This document shows positions 48,872 through 58,489 of a DNA stretch of 64,000 nt, piece by piece. The notes beneath the pieces are model-generated. The model was not told the origin of the DNA, searched no databases, and was given only the letters and a program-made list of their open reading frames with translations. Each line of letters opens with the position of its first letter. Within the stretch, counting starts at the first letter, position 1. The position numbers and the translations under genes were made by a program. Source of the stretch: Aquabacterium sp. (GTDB lineage: Bacteria > Pseudomonadota > Gammaproteobacteria > Burkholderiales > Burkholderiaceae_C); the NCBI RefSeq assembly GCF_021768455.1, contig NZ_JAIZVX010000001.1:1-64000 (forward strand), written 5' to 3'.

Positions 48872-51304
48872 TCAGCCCTTGGCGGGCAGGCGATCCGGCA
48901 CGATCCAGGCAGCCAGACCGGGCAAGAGGAAGATCGCACCAAACACGTTGACCAGGAACATGAAGGCCAGCAACACGCCCATGTCGGCCTGGAACTTCAG
49001 CGTGGAGAATGTCCAGGTGATCACCGAGATGGTCATCATCGCAGCCGTGAAGATGGATGCCGTGCCGCGCTGCTTGAGCGAGGCCACGAAGGCGTCGCGC
49101 AGGTTCATGCCGCTGTGGGCCATCTCGTGGCGCATGCGCTCGAACAGGTAGATGCCGTAGTCGACCCCCACGCCGACGCTGATGGCGATCACCGGCAAGG
49201 TGTTCACTTTCACGCCGATGGACAGCATGGCCATGATGGCGTTGCAAAGCAGCGTGACTAGCGCCAAAGGCAGGATCACACACAAGGTGATCCGAACCGA
49301 GCGGAAGGTCACCAGGCACAACAGGCTCACCGCGGCGAACAGGGTCAGGTTGACCCACTTGTCGGACTGTTCGACCACCTCATTGGTCGCCGCCATCACG
49401 CCGATGTTGCCCGAGGCCAGACGGAAGGTGATGCCCTGGCCATCGTGTGTCTTCTTGAAGGCCTGGACCTTGTCGACGATGCGGCGAATCGTGGTGGCCT
49501 GGTGGTCGATCGGGAAGACCGAAATGGGGATGGCGTTGCACTGGGTGTTGCGGAACTCATTGCCCAGCCGCGATGCAAACCCGGTGGCCTGCGCGATTTG
49601 CTCGCGCGTTTCCGGCAGCACGCGCCACTTCACCCAGCCTTCTGAAAAGTCCTGCGTGACCTTGCCAATGAACGAGGCCATGCCGCGCACCGCGGCCACG
49701 CCTTCGGTCTGACGCATGTCGGACTCGAAGGCCTCGACCTTGGCCAGCACCTCTCGGTTCAGACAAGGCGAGGCGTCCCCTTCCAGTTCGGCAATCACCT
49801 GCAGCACGTCCAGGCCAATGGCGAAGTGGCTGGTCACCACCTGGACATCCTGGTTGTAGCGGGTGTCGGCGCGCAACTCAGGCACGCCCGTACCCAGGTC
49901 GCCAATCTTGAGGTCACGCACCTCGTACAGACCGAATGCCGTCAGCGCCACGCTCAAGGACAGGGGTAGCATGGCACCGCGGCGCGTGGCCAGAAAGCCC
50001 AGACGCTCCCAGAACCAGTCACCTGCCGTTTCCTTGCCCTCGAGCTTCTTGGCCCTGGATGGCGACAGCTTCATGTAGGACAGCAAGATGGGCAAGAGCA
50101 CCTTGTTGGTGGCGATCATCACCGTCACGCCGATGGTGGCCGTGAGTGCCAGCTCGCGCACGATCTCGATGTCCACGATCGCGATCACGATGAAACCCAC
50201 CGCATTGGCCAGCAAGGCGGTGGCGCCGGGTATGAACAGGTTCACGAAGCAATTGCGCGACGCCGTGATGCCATCCTGGCCCGCCAGTGTCTCCAGCTTC
50301 CAGGCATTGGTCATCTGCACCGCGTGCGACACGCCGATGGCAAAGATCAGGAAAGGCACCAGGATGGACATCGGGTCCAGGCCCATGCCCAACAGCGGGA
50401 GGATGCCCATCAGCCAGACCACGGGAATGGCCGCAGCGAGCAGCACCCAATAGGTCAGCATGGCCGAACCCGAATACCAGTAAAGCATCACCGCCGTGAC
50501 CACAAAGGCCAGGGCAAAGAACTTGATCACACCACTGGCGCCCTGCGCGATGTCGGCACTGGACTTGGCAAAGCCCACGATGTGCACGGACATCTTGCTG
50601 TTCTCGTACCGGGACCGGATGTCTTCGAGCTGGGCACCGACCTGCCGGAGGTCCAGACGCTCGCCGGTCTCGGGGTCGCGGTCCTGCAAGGTGGCCGACA
50701 CGATGGTGGCCGAGCCATCATTCGACACGATGCGCCCCCCCCAATCGGACTTGGCCAGGTTCTGCCGGATGGCCGACAGCTGATCGGGCGCCCCCTTGAA
50801 GTCTGCCGACACGATGGGCCCGCCCTTGAAGCCCTCTTCCACCACCTCGTTCCAGCGCACATTCGGCGTGACCAGCGAGGTCAACGAACTGCGCTCGATG
50901 CCCTTGATGTAGAAGAGCTCGTCGGTGATCTTGCGCACCGCATCGATGCCATCCTTGGAGAACACATCCCCCTGGCGAACCTTGACCGCGATCAGCACCT
51001 TGTCCGCACCACCAAAGTCGCTCTGGTACTTGGTGAAGGTCTGCATGAACTCATGGTGCAGCGGGATCATCTTGGTGAACCCAGCCGTCACATGCAGCCG
51101 CGTGGCGGACAAGCCCAGCAGCACGGTCACCAGAATGCCCAGTGTCAGCCACAGCTTGCGCATGCGAAAGATGCCGTCGGCCACGCGAGCGATCAGGCGC
51201 TCGGAAGGGGCGACCACAGGGTCTGGCTGCACGGCCGATCCTGGCGTAACGGACTCGATCGTGTCCTCGTCGGGGATGGAAAGCATGGTGGTTTTCAACT
51301 TCAA
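48872..51304 (-). CDS. RND/MMPL-family transporter
   Basis: ~810 aa, two hydrophobic blocks (FALAFVVTAVMLYWYSGSAMLTYWVLLAAAIPVVWLMGILPLLGMGLDPMSILVPFLIFAIGVSHAVQM; VGVGVDYGIYLFERMRHE); ATG at 51286 is an alternative to TTG at 51304. Confidence 0.92.
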   Translation of the reverse strand: MKLKTTMLSIPDEDTIESVTPGSAVQPDPVVAPSERLIARVADGIFRMRKLWLTLGILVTVLLGLSATRLHVTAGFTKMIPLHHEFMQTFTKYQSDFGGADKVLIAVKVRQGDVFSKDGIDAVRKITDELFYIKGIERSSLTSLVTPNVRWNEVVEEGFKGGPIVSADFKGAPDQLSAIRQNLAKSDWGGRIVSNDGSATIVSATLQDRDPETGERLDLRQVGAQLEDIRSRYENSKMSVHIVGFAKSSADIAQGASGVIKFFALAFVVTAVMLYWYSGSAMLTYWVLLAAAIPVVWLMGILPLLGMGLDPMSILVPFLIFAIGVSHAVQMTNAWKLETLAGQDGITASRNCFVNLFIPGATALLANAVGFIVIAIVDIEIVRELALTATIGVTVMIATNKVLLPILLSYMKLSPSRAKKLEGKETAGDWFWERLGFLATRRGAMLPLSLSVALTAFGLYEVRDLKIGDLGTGVPELRADTRYNQDVQVVTSHFAIGLDVLQVIAELEGDASPCLNREVLAKVEAFESDMRQTEGVAAVRGMASFIGKVTQDFSEGWVKWRVLPETREQIAQATGFASRLGNEFRNTQCNAIPISVFPIDHQATTIRRIVDKVQAFKKTHDGQGITFRLASGNIGVMAATNEVVEQSDKWVNLTLFAAVSLLCLVTFRSVRITLCVILPLALVTLLCNAIMAMLSIGVKVNTLPVIAISVGVGVDYGIYLFERMRHEMAHSGMNLRDAFVASLKQRGTASIFTAAMMTISVITWTFSTLKFQADMGVLLAFMFLVNVFGAIFLLPGLAAWIVPDRLPAKG

Positions 51305-51317
51305 CTTTCGATGTCAA

Positions 51318-52298
51318 TCAGGGCTTGCTGACTGGTGCGGGGCGCGTGGCAGCACGGTCCTGGCGCCCTGCCACCAGATAGCCCACATAGACCAGGGCAC
51401 CGTCTCTGGCAAAGCTGGCCTGGGCGAGCGGCAAACGAACAGGCACATTGCTGGACGAAAAATTGCGGCCGTTGTCGGCACTGACGGCCATCACGCCATC
51501 GTTGCCAACCAGCACCACTTGGCCATTGGGACCGATGGCGCCGCCGTTGATGGCCACCACGGCGGGAAAGCTCACCTTGCTCCAGGTCTTCCCCTCGTCG
51601 CTGGATCGGAACACATTGCCACGCATGCCGTACACCAGCCAGGCACCGTCAGACAGCGCCAGGGCGCCGAAGAGCGAGCCCTCATAGGGCGAGCTGAGCG
51701 CCGCCCACGTGCTGCCGCCATCACTGGAGACGGCCAAGGTGCCGGACTCGCCCACCAGCAGCAACTTGCCGCCAGCTTCGATCACCTTGGAGATGTGCCG
51801 ATCGAACTCGGGCGAAATGGTGGGCTGGCGCACCCAGGTCAAGCCTCGGTCCGACGACACCAGATAGAGCCCGAATGAGCCGTAGGCCACAAAGCGCCCA
51901 TCGTGGAGTGCCGTGACACCCAGGATGGAGTCGGTTCCGGCATCCTTGACGGCGACCTTCGCCCAGCTCTGTCCGCCATCGGCCGATCGCAGCAAGGAAC
52001 CGCCATGGCCCACCGCCAGACCGACCTCACCCTGGAAGGCCAGTGCCGTCAGCGTGCGATCGGTCAAGGCCTGGCCCATCTGCCAGGTGCGGCCCTGGTC
52101 GAGCGAGGTCACGATGGCCCCCCGCTCGCCCACGGCCACGAGCCTGCCCGCCACGGCTTGGACGTCAAACAGCGCCAACCTGGTCACGTCTACCGACGCG
52201 GCGACCGGCCCCGACACGGAGTGACCGAGCTGATGCCAGCCCCCCAACCCCAGGGCCGAGGCCAGGACCATCGCCTTCATGTACTTGGGCATGTGCAT
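51318..52298 (-). CDS. YCF48/BNR-repeat beta-propeller protein
   Basis: Repeated S.DGG.SW motifs (LLRSADGGQSWAKV, LAVSSDGGSTWAAL, VFRSSDEGKTWSKV, MAVSADNGRNF). Confidence 0.88.
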   Translation of the reverse strand: MHMPKYMKAMVLASALGLGGWHQLGHSVSGPVAASVDVTRLALFDVQAVAGRLVAVGERGAIVTSLDQGRTWQMGQALTDRTLTALAFQGEVGLAVGHGGSLLRSADGGQSWAKVAVKDAGTDSILGVTALHDGRFVAYGSFGLYLVSSDRGLTWVRQPTISPEFDRHISKVIEAGGKLLLVGESGTLAVSSDGGSTWAALSSPYEGSLFGALALSDGAWLVYGMRGNVFRSSDEGKTWSKVSFPAVVAINGGAIGPNGQVVLVGNDGVMAVSADNGRNFSSSNVPVRLPLAQASFARDGALVYVGYLVAGRQDRAATRPAPVSKP

Positions 52299-52315
52299 CG
52301 TGTGCTCCGCGGCGT

Positions 52316-53671
52316 TCAGCGCACGCCCTTGCGACGGATGGCGTCCACCTGGAAGTCGGACCACTTCTTGGGCTCGTTCCAGACCGTGGCTTCCTTGCGT
52401 TCGTTGGTCAGGCCTTCGACGATGTAGCTGCCACTGATCAGGTCATGCTGGATCCACGGGGCCTGGAACATCACGTTCGCGTCGTAGGCTTGAACCAGCG
52501 ACAAGACATGGGTGCGCCACAGGTTGCCGCGGCTGTCGTAGTGGTCGGCCAAGGCGATGGTGTTGCTGTCTTCGTCGATGAAGAAGGTTCGCTTGGCATA
52601 GACATGCGACATGCCGGTCTTCAAGGTGGCCTGAACCTCCCACACGCGGTGCAGCTCGTAGCGCAGCAGATCAGACTTGAGCGAGCCCTTGTCGATCATG
52701 TCCTTGTACTTGAGGCTCTTGTCATTGGCCTTGTAGGCGTTGTAGGGGATGTACATCTCCCGCTTGCCTGCCAGCTTCCATTCGTAGCGGTCCAGTGCGC
52801 CATTGAAGCCCCAGTAGTCGTCTGCGGTGCGCATCCCCTCGTCGCCATCCGAGGCCGCGTCGTAAGCCAGATCGGGCGCCCGGCGCACACGGCGCTGGCC
52901 AGCGTTGTAGATCCAGGCCTGGCGCCCTGCAACCGAATAGTCCACCGGATCGTGCACAAGGTAGATGGTGCCAACCAGCGTCGCTGGTGCGTCATAAGCG
53001 CCATAGAAGGAGAACACATGGTTGGGTTGGCGCTGATCGAAGTTCTGCCCCTGCACCATGTCTTCGCAAAAGCCCACGCGGTAGTAATCGCCGTTGGGAC
53101 GCACCGGCAGCCAGTCCGCGCAACGGTTGTAGCTGCCGAAGAAGTGCGTCAGGTGGTTGTACATGGCCTCCACCCCATTGCTGGGCACGGGAAATGGGGT
53201 GCCAGGCATCGTGTAGTTCTGCAGGGTCAGCCCTTTGAGCATCACCTTGCCGACCATGGCCTTGGTCGCGTCGTACACCGATTGCGGGTTGGCAAAGGTG
53301 CGGTGCGTGCGGTAGACCGGCATCGACAGATGGGGGTATTTCTTCAGCAAGGCCTGCATGCCCGGGGAGACCTTGTCCTTGTACTTTTCAAGGTTCTGAC
53401 CGGTGATCTGGAACAAGGGCTTTTCACCAGCGAAGGGATCGACATACGCCCCACCGGCCTTGTAGCCAGCGGGTGGCTTGGTCAGCCCGCCTGTCCATTC
53501 CGGGATGCTGCCGTCCTTGTTGCCTGCTCGCTCTGCGCCGCTGGGCGTCAGGTCCTTGCCCAGTCGGTCTGCATCCACAGCGGCGTGTGCCAGGGACATC
53601 AAGGACGAGACACACAGGCCCAGAATGGCCGCGCGCTTGCTCGGTGCGAATGTGGGTTGCTTGGTATTCAT
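52316..53671 (-). CDS. DUF1329-family protein (copy 1)
   Basis: N-terminal signal-like peptide; AWIYNAGQRRVRRAPDLAYDAASDGDEGMRTADDYWGFNGALDRYEWKLAGKREMYIPYN. Confidence 0.9.
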   Translation of the reverse strand: MNTKQPTFAPSKRAAILGLCVSSLMSLAHAAVDADRLGKDLTPSGAERAGNKDGSIPEWTGGLTKPPAGYKAGGAYVDPFAGEKPLFQITGQNLEKYKDKVSPGMQALLKKYPHLSMPVYRTHRTFANPQSVYDATKAMVGKVMLKGLTLQNYTMPGTPFPVPSNGVEAMYNHLTHFFGSYNRCADWLPVRPNGDYYRVGFCEDMVQGQNFDQRQPNHVFSFYGAYDAPATLVGTIYLVHDPVDYSVAGRQAWIYNAGQRRVRRAPDLAYDAASDGDEGMRTADDYWGFNGALDRYEWKLAGKREMYIPYNAYKANDKSLKYKDMIDKGSLKSDLLRYELHRVWEVQATLKTGMSHVYAKRTFFIDEDSNTIALADHYDSRGNLWRTHVLSLVQAYDANVMFQAPWIQHDLISGSYIVEGLTNERKEATVWNEPKKWSDFQVDAIRRKGVR

Positions 53672-53687
53672 GTGGATACTCCGTCGA

Positions 53688-55499
53688 TCAGAAGCTCACG
53701 CCAAGCGTCGCGGCAAAGTAATCGCGGTCGCGGTAGGCGTCGTAGGTGGCGTGGTGGTTGTAGGTCACGTAGTTGAGGTCCAGGGTGTACTTCTTGGCGT
53801 ACTCGAAGCGGCTGCCCAGGCCGATGGCGCGGCGCCCCTGGAGGAACTGGCTGTCCACCGAATAGCCGTAGACGTCTTGCGACAGGAAGATGCTGGGCAC
53901 CACCGTCACACCGGTATCCAGGACGTTGTTGTAGGTCAGGTCGAACTTGGCGCGCAGCCCCCAGGAGAAGGGTGTGACGTAGCCATCGTTCTTGCAGCCG
54001 GCCGAGGAAATGTTCAAGGTCCCACAGGTGCTGCCGCCATAGCTGGCACTTGAGCCAGGCCCGAAAATGAAGGCCCGAGTGCCGTAGCGCACCGCTGTGG
54101 GGTCCTTCTTGTAGTTGGGAAGGTCATTCCACTGGAACCCCGCCTCTGCGATCAGGACGTACTGCCCGGCACCCAGCAGGTTGCTGCCGGCCTTCACTCC
54201 ATTGAGTTGGAACTGGGTCTTGTTGGTGCGCCCGTAGCCCAGGAGCAGGCCATTGCCCGCTCTGGCAGTGGCCGCTGCCGATGCGTAGGGGCCGATGCCT
54301 GCCAGGCTCGCATACAGCAAGTCGTTGCCATCCACCTGGGCCGGCACGCCGCGTTGGGTGCTCAACTCCGCGCCCACAGAGATGCCCGCCAGGTTGGTGG
54401 CAGCGCTGATGCCGTACATCTTGATGTCGTTGGCGTAGTCCCAAGACACGGCGAAGGGACTGACCGTTCCGGGAAAGGTGCCGAAGTGCGAACTCAGATT
54501 CGGTGTTCGCGAGTTCAGGCGCTGTGCATACAGGCCAAACTCGGTGTCCAGGGCTTCAGAGTTGAAGCGGTAGGCCAGACCGTACTGGCCAGCATCACGC
54601 CCTTCCTTGCCATCGATGGTTGGCACGTACGCGCCTGCGGCGTAGCCCTGCGCGTTGCTGGTGCCGGGCGCAATGGTCACGGCCGTGCTGCAGGAGTTTT
54701 GTGAGGCTGAAATGGAAGCGGCTGCCGCAGCCCAGTAGTTGCCACAAGCCCCTTCAATCGGCGTGGGCTTCCATTGCAGTTGGTAAAAGGCTTCCAGCGA
54801 GCCATGGCTGCCCAGGCTCTGGTTGGCGAAGATCAGCGGCACCGGCAGGAAAACCTCCTTGAGTTGCACACCCGGCTTGCGGAAGGACGGCAGGTCGATC
54901 GGCGACACCTGGTTGATACCCTGAATGAACAGGCTCTCGCCCCAGTTCACCACCTGATTGCCCAGACGCACCTGCAAGGGCTGGCCAGCGAGTTCGAAGG
55001 TGTCGTACACATAGGCGTCCAGCAGATAGATGCCCTGGAACTTGCTGAGCGGCTCGAAGCCCTTGTCGCTCAGCGGGTCGCGGGATGAGTAGCCATTGTT
55101 CTGGCTGCCGAAACGCACGTTCTGGTTGTTGAGCGTGTAGTCGTACCAGGCCTTGGCCCGCAGCATGGCGCCCAAGTCGCCCTTGTGCACAGCCACTTCG
55201 GAAATCAGCTTGAGCTGCGTTGAAAACGCGTCGCCCTTGTTGTAATTGAGGTTGCCTTCATCAATGGTGTTGTTGCCTGTCCCGTTGGTTTTGCCCACGG
55301 TGGCACCGTCAATCTGACCATAGAGACGGCTGTCCGCATCGCGCGCCCGTATCGCTGTACCCAGCGACAAGGAAGAGGTCCAGCTCCCCGCCCACCCCTC
55401 GCCAAACTCGAAATCCGCTGCCTGGGCCGATGCGGCCAACCCGGCACAAAGCAGCAGGACAGCCTGCCTCGTCAATCGGAACTTGAACTGACTCCTCAT
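53688..55499 (-). CDS. DUF1302-family outer-membrane protein
   Basis: Signal peptide ...LLLCAGLAASAQAADFEFGEGWAGSWTSSLSLGTAIRARDADSRLYGQIDG; C-terminal beta-strand ending in F (YFAATLGVSF). Confidence 0.9.
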   Translation of the reverse strand: MRSQFKFRLTRQAVLLLCAGLAASAQAADFEFGEGWAGSWTSSLSLGTAIRARDADSRLYGQIDGATVGKTNGTGNNTIDEGNLNYNKGDAFSTQLKLISEVAVHKGDLGAMLRAKAWYDYTLNNQNVRFGSQNNGYSSRDPLSDKGFEPLSKFQGIYLLDAYVYDTFELAGQPLQVRLGNQVVNWGESLFIQGINQVSPIDLPSFRKPGVQLKEVFLPVPLIFANQSLGSHGSLEAFYQLQWKPTPIEGACGNYWAAAAASISASQNSCSTAVTIAPGTSNAQGYAAGAYVPTIDGKEGRDAGQYGLAYRFNSEALDTEFGLYAQRLNSRTPNLSSHFGTFPGTVSPFAVSWDYANDIKMYGISAATNLAGISVGAELSTQRGVPAQVDGNDLLYASLAGIGPYASAAATARAGNGLLLGYGRTNKTQFQLNGVKAGSNLLGAGQYVLIAEAGFQWNDLPNYKKDPTAVRYGTRAFIFGPGSSASYGGSTCGTLNISSAGCKNDGYVTPFSWGLRAKFDLTYNNVLDTGVTVVPSIFLSQDVYGYSVDSQFLQGRRAIGLGSRFEYAKKYTLDLNYVTYNHHATYDAYRDRDYFAATLGVSF

Positions 55500-55557
55500 A
55501 TCGCCTCCTGGTCGTCTCCGACTCAAAATTGTTGCCACCTCATGGACACATGTTTTT

Positions 55558-55575
55558 CGTACGCATGCATATGAT
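55558..55575 (+). promoter_or_regulatory. Shared operator-like motif CGTACGCATGCATATGAT upstream of DUF1302 operon
   Basis: Matches sites at 20097-20114, 34491-34508 and 58429-58446. Confidence 0.6.
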
Positions 55576-55782
55576 TCACATGGTCATGTTGTCATCTATT
55601 CAACAATTCATGCTCAGTAGGAACCCGAAGGTTGGAGGTCCTGATGCAAGACAAAGGGCAAACCCCAATGCAGAAGCGCATCAGGGCGCTTGCCTTGACT
55701 TGGTAACGTAGCGTACGATCTTTGCCGAAGCATTCACTGGCTGCGTGGTCGCCGGTGCCACCCCATTCGAGAGGCAATCAAC

Positions 55783-57339
55783 ATGTGGCTCCATGCCAGC
55801 ATTCAGTACTTACCTGATGTCATCCGGTATCACGCCAGGCAGGCGCCGGACAAGGTCGCGCTCATTGACCAGCGCAAGACGTACAGCTACCGGGAGATGG
55901 ACCTTCGGAGCAACCAGGTTGCGAACGGCCTCATCCAGGCCAATGCCAGACCCGGAGACGTCATCGGCTTCCTGGGCAAGAACTCCCTTGCCGTGTTCGA
56001 ATCGCTCTTTGGCGCCGGCAAGGCTGGATGCACGTTCCTGCCACTGAACTGGCGCCTCACCCCCGCCGAGCTGGCACAGGTGATCGACGATGCCCAGCCG
56101 CTGATCATCTTTGCCGAACACGAATGTCTGGCCCAGCTGGAAGCCGCGTGCAAGATCAGCCAGCGAAGCGTCCGCATCGAGCCGTTTGATGTGGCAGCCG
56201 GCCTGACCAGTTTCTGCAGTGGACAAGGCGACATCGATCCAGGGGTCGAGGTGAGCCCTCGCGACGTGGCGCTGCTGATCTACACATCCGGCACCACGGG
56301 CAAGCCCAAAGGCGTGGAGCTGACACACCAAAGCATCAGCCACATGCGGCTTTGCGAGCACCTGGAACCCAGCTATCAATGGCTTGCGTCGGACATCCTG
56401 GTCATGGCCATGCCGAACTTCCATCTGCTGGGACTGTCGGTACCCATACAGGCCCTTTACAGCCAGGCCACGGTGACCTTGATGCCGGCACTGGACGTCG
56501 GCAAACTCCTGCAGATGATCGCGCAGGATCGCCCGACCATGCTCGTTCTGGCGCCTACGGCCATCCAGATGCTGCTGGACCACCCGGACGCCAAGACCAC
56601 AGACTTTTCGTCCATACGTCAGGTGATCTATGCCGGTTCGGCCATCACGGCCCACTTGCTCAAGCGCGCCATCAAGGAAATGCAATGCGAATTCATGCAG
56701 TTCTATGGCGCGACCGAGAGCGGTGGGGCCATCACCATCCTGCGGCCCGATCAGCATGACCTGGTCCACGAAGAGAAGCTCAAGTCCTGCGGCACGCCTC
56801 TGCCGCTGACCGAGGTCAGCATCGTGGATGCCAACGGCCAGCCCTGCCCGGATGGCGAAATCGGTGAACTGCTGGTGCGCACACCAGCGAACTTTCGCGG
56901 CTACCGAAACCAGCCGGAAGCCACCGCTGCTGCGCTGCACGATGGCTGGTATCGCACCGGAGACGCAGGCTACCGTGCCAGTGACGGCCTGCTCTATCTG
57001 GTCGACCGCGTCAAGGACATGATCGTCACGGGCGGCGAGAACGTCTACTCCACAGAAGTCGAGCAGGCTTTGGCCAAGCACCCGGCCGTGGCCATGTCTG
57101 CGGTCGTCGGGCTGCCGGACGCGCACTGGGGCGAGATGGTCTCGGCCGTCGTGGTCCTGAAAGCAGGACACCAGGCCAGTGAAGAAGAACTGGTCAAGCA
57201 CTGCCGCCAGCTGATCGCCGGCTACAAGGTGCCCAAGCGCATTTGCTTCGACAACGCTTTGCCGACCAGCCCGGCCGGCAAGGTTCTCAAGCGCTTGCTG
57301 CGCGACACCTTGCAGAGCAAATTGCAATCTGCAGCCTGA
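55783..57339 (+). CDS. AMP-dependent acyl-CoA synthetase/ligase
   Basis: LIYTSGTTGKPKGVELTH; QFYGATESGG; WYRTGDAGYRASDGLLYLVDRVKDMIVTGGENVYSTEVE. Confidence 0.93.
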   Translation: MWLHASIQYLPDVIRYHARQAPDKVALIDQRKTYSYREMDLRSNQVANGLIQANARPGDVIGFLGKNSLAVFESLFGAGKAGCTFLPLNWRLTPAELAQVIDDAQPLIIFAEHECLAQLEAACKISQRSVRIEPFDVAAGLTSFCSGQGDIDPGVEVSPRDVALLIYTSGTTGKPKGVELTHQSISHMRLCEHLEPSYQWLASDILVMAMPNFHLLGLSVPIQALYSQATVTLMPALDVGKLLQMIAQDRPTMLVLAPTAIQMLLDHPDAKTTDFSSIRQVIYAGSAITAHLLKRAIKEMQCEFMQFYGATESGGAITILRPDQHDLVHEEKLKSCGTPLPLTEVSIVDANGQPCPDGEIGELLVRTPANFRGYRNQPEATAAALHDGWYRTGDAGYRASDGLLYLVDRVKDMIVTGGENVYSTEVEQALAKHPAVAMSAVVGLPDAHWGEMVSAVVVLKAGHQASEEELVKHCRQLIAGYKVPKRICFDNALPTSPAGKVLKRLLRDTLQSKLQSAA

Positions 57340-57346
57340 GCACTCG

Positions 57347-57370
57347 TCGCTTCAACTCAAATTGAAGCGA
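57347..57370. terminator. Possible bidirectional terminator hairpin overlapping a stop codon
   Basis: TCGCTTCAA-CTCAAA-TTGAAGCGA between convergent genes; weak T-tract. Confidence 0.35.
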
Positions 57371-58406
57371 TGCGAATCAGGCGCTTGCCCAGGTTGTCGC
57401 CACGGTACAGGCTGGCAATGGCGTCTGGCGCGTGCTCGATGCCGTCGAGCACGTCCTCCAGGTACCGCAGCTTGCCTTGCCTCACCCAGCCAGCCAGGTC
57501 CACCAAGGCATCGGCAAAGCCATCGCGGTGGTCAAAGATGACGAAGCCTTGCATGCGGGCCCGGTTGATGAGCAGGTGCCGCTCGACCCTGGGGCCCTGA
57601 GGCAGCGGATCCCAATTCGAAATGGATGCGGTGCCACACACGACCACGCGCGCACCAGGGCGCAGATGGCGCATCACCGCATCGCTGATGGGGCCGGCGG
57701 TGTTGTCGAAATAGATGTCCACGCCCCCCCCGCAGGCTTGCGCCAACTGCTCCGCAAACGCCTCCGATTTGTAGTCCAGCGCGTGGTCATAGCCGAAGGT
57801 GTCCAGGCAGAGCTGGCGCTTGCGCTCCCCCCCAGTGATGCCAATGGTGCGGCACCCCATCAGCTTCGCAATCTGCCCCACACAGGAGCCCACCGCGCCA
57901 GCGGCCGTCGACACCACGACCGTCTGCCCTGGCTGCGGCTCGCCGATCTTGAGCAGGCCATGGTGTGCCGTGAGCCCATTGATGCCCAGTACACCCAATG
58001 CGGTTGACATGGGCAGGTCGCGATCGGTGATGACGCGATCGATGGCCGAAGCCGTCACCACGGCGTAGTCCTGCCAGCCAAACAAGCCCGTGACCCAAGT
58101 GCCTTCTGGCCATGCCGGGTCGCTCGACGCATCGACGACGCCAACCGTGAACGAGCGCATGACGCCACCAATGGGCACGGGCTCGCTGTAGTTGCGCACG
58201 GCGCTGACCCAGCCGCGCATCGCCGGCTCGACCGACAAGTAGATGTTGCGAACCCTCACCTGGCCGGGCAGCAGCGCGGGCACGGGCGCCGATGAGAGCG
58301 AGAAGTTGTCAGCCTGAGGAATGCCTTGAGGGCGAGACTTGAGCAGAACCTGACGGTTGATCAATGACACGGTAGCAGCTCCGACATGAAGAAGTTGAAA
58401 CGACAA
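57357..58406 (-). CDS. NADP-dependent medium-chain oxidoreductase (CurA/prostaglandin-reductase type)
   Basis: VRNIYLSVEPAMRGWV; VVVSTAAGAVGSCVGQIAKLMGCRTIGITGG; VDIYFDNTAGPISDAVMRHLRPGARVVVCGTAS; exact start uncertain. Confidence 0.88.
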   Translation of the reverse strand: MSFQLLHVGAATVSLINRQVLLKSRPQGIPQADNFSLSSAPVPALLPGQVRVRNIYLSVEPAMRGWVSAVRNYSEPVPIGGVMRSFTVGVVDASSDPAWPEGTWVTGLFGWQDYAVVTASAIDRVITDRDLPMSTALGVLGINGLTAHHGLLKIGEPQPGQTVVVSTAAGAVGSCVGQIAKLMGCRTIGITGGERKRQLCLDTFGYDHALDYKSEAFAEQLAQACGGGVDIYFDNTAGPISDAVMRHLRPGARVVVCGTASISNWDPLPQGPRVERHLLINRARMQGFVIFDHRDGFADALVDLAGWVRQGKLRYLEDVLDGIEHAPDAIASLYRGDNLGKRLIRIASI

Positions 58407-58428
58407 AGGGTAAAGCCTAGACCATGAT

Positions 58429-58446
58429 GGTACGCATGTGTATGAT
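58429..58446 (+). promoter_or_regulatory. Shared operator-like motif GGTACGCATGTGTATGAT in divergent promoter region
   Basis: GTACGCATG core identical to 55558 and other sites. Confidence 0.6.
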
Positions 58447-58489
58447 CATGTGCATCATCTTTTTGCGAAGTCGTTCAAGGAAATTCCCT

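Noticed and set aside
55810-57327. 505-aa minus-strand ORF opposite the AMP ligase
   Set aside because: Antisense shadow of a gene with clear ligase motifs
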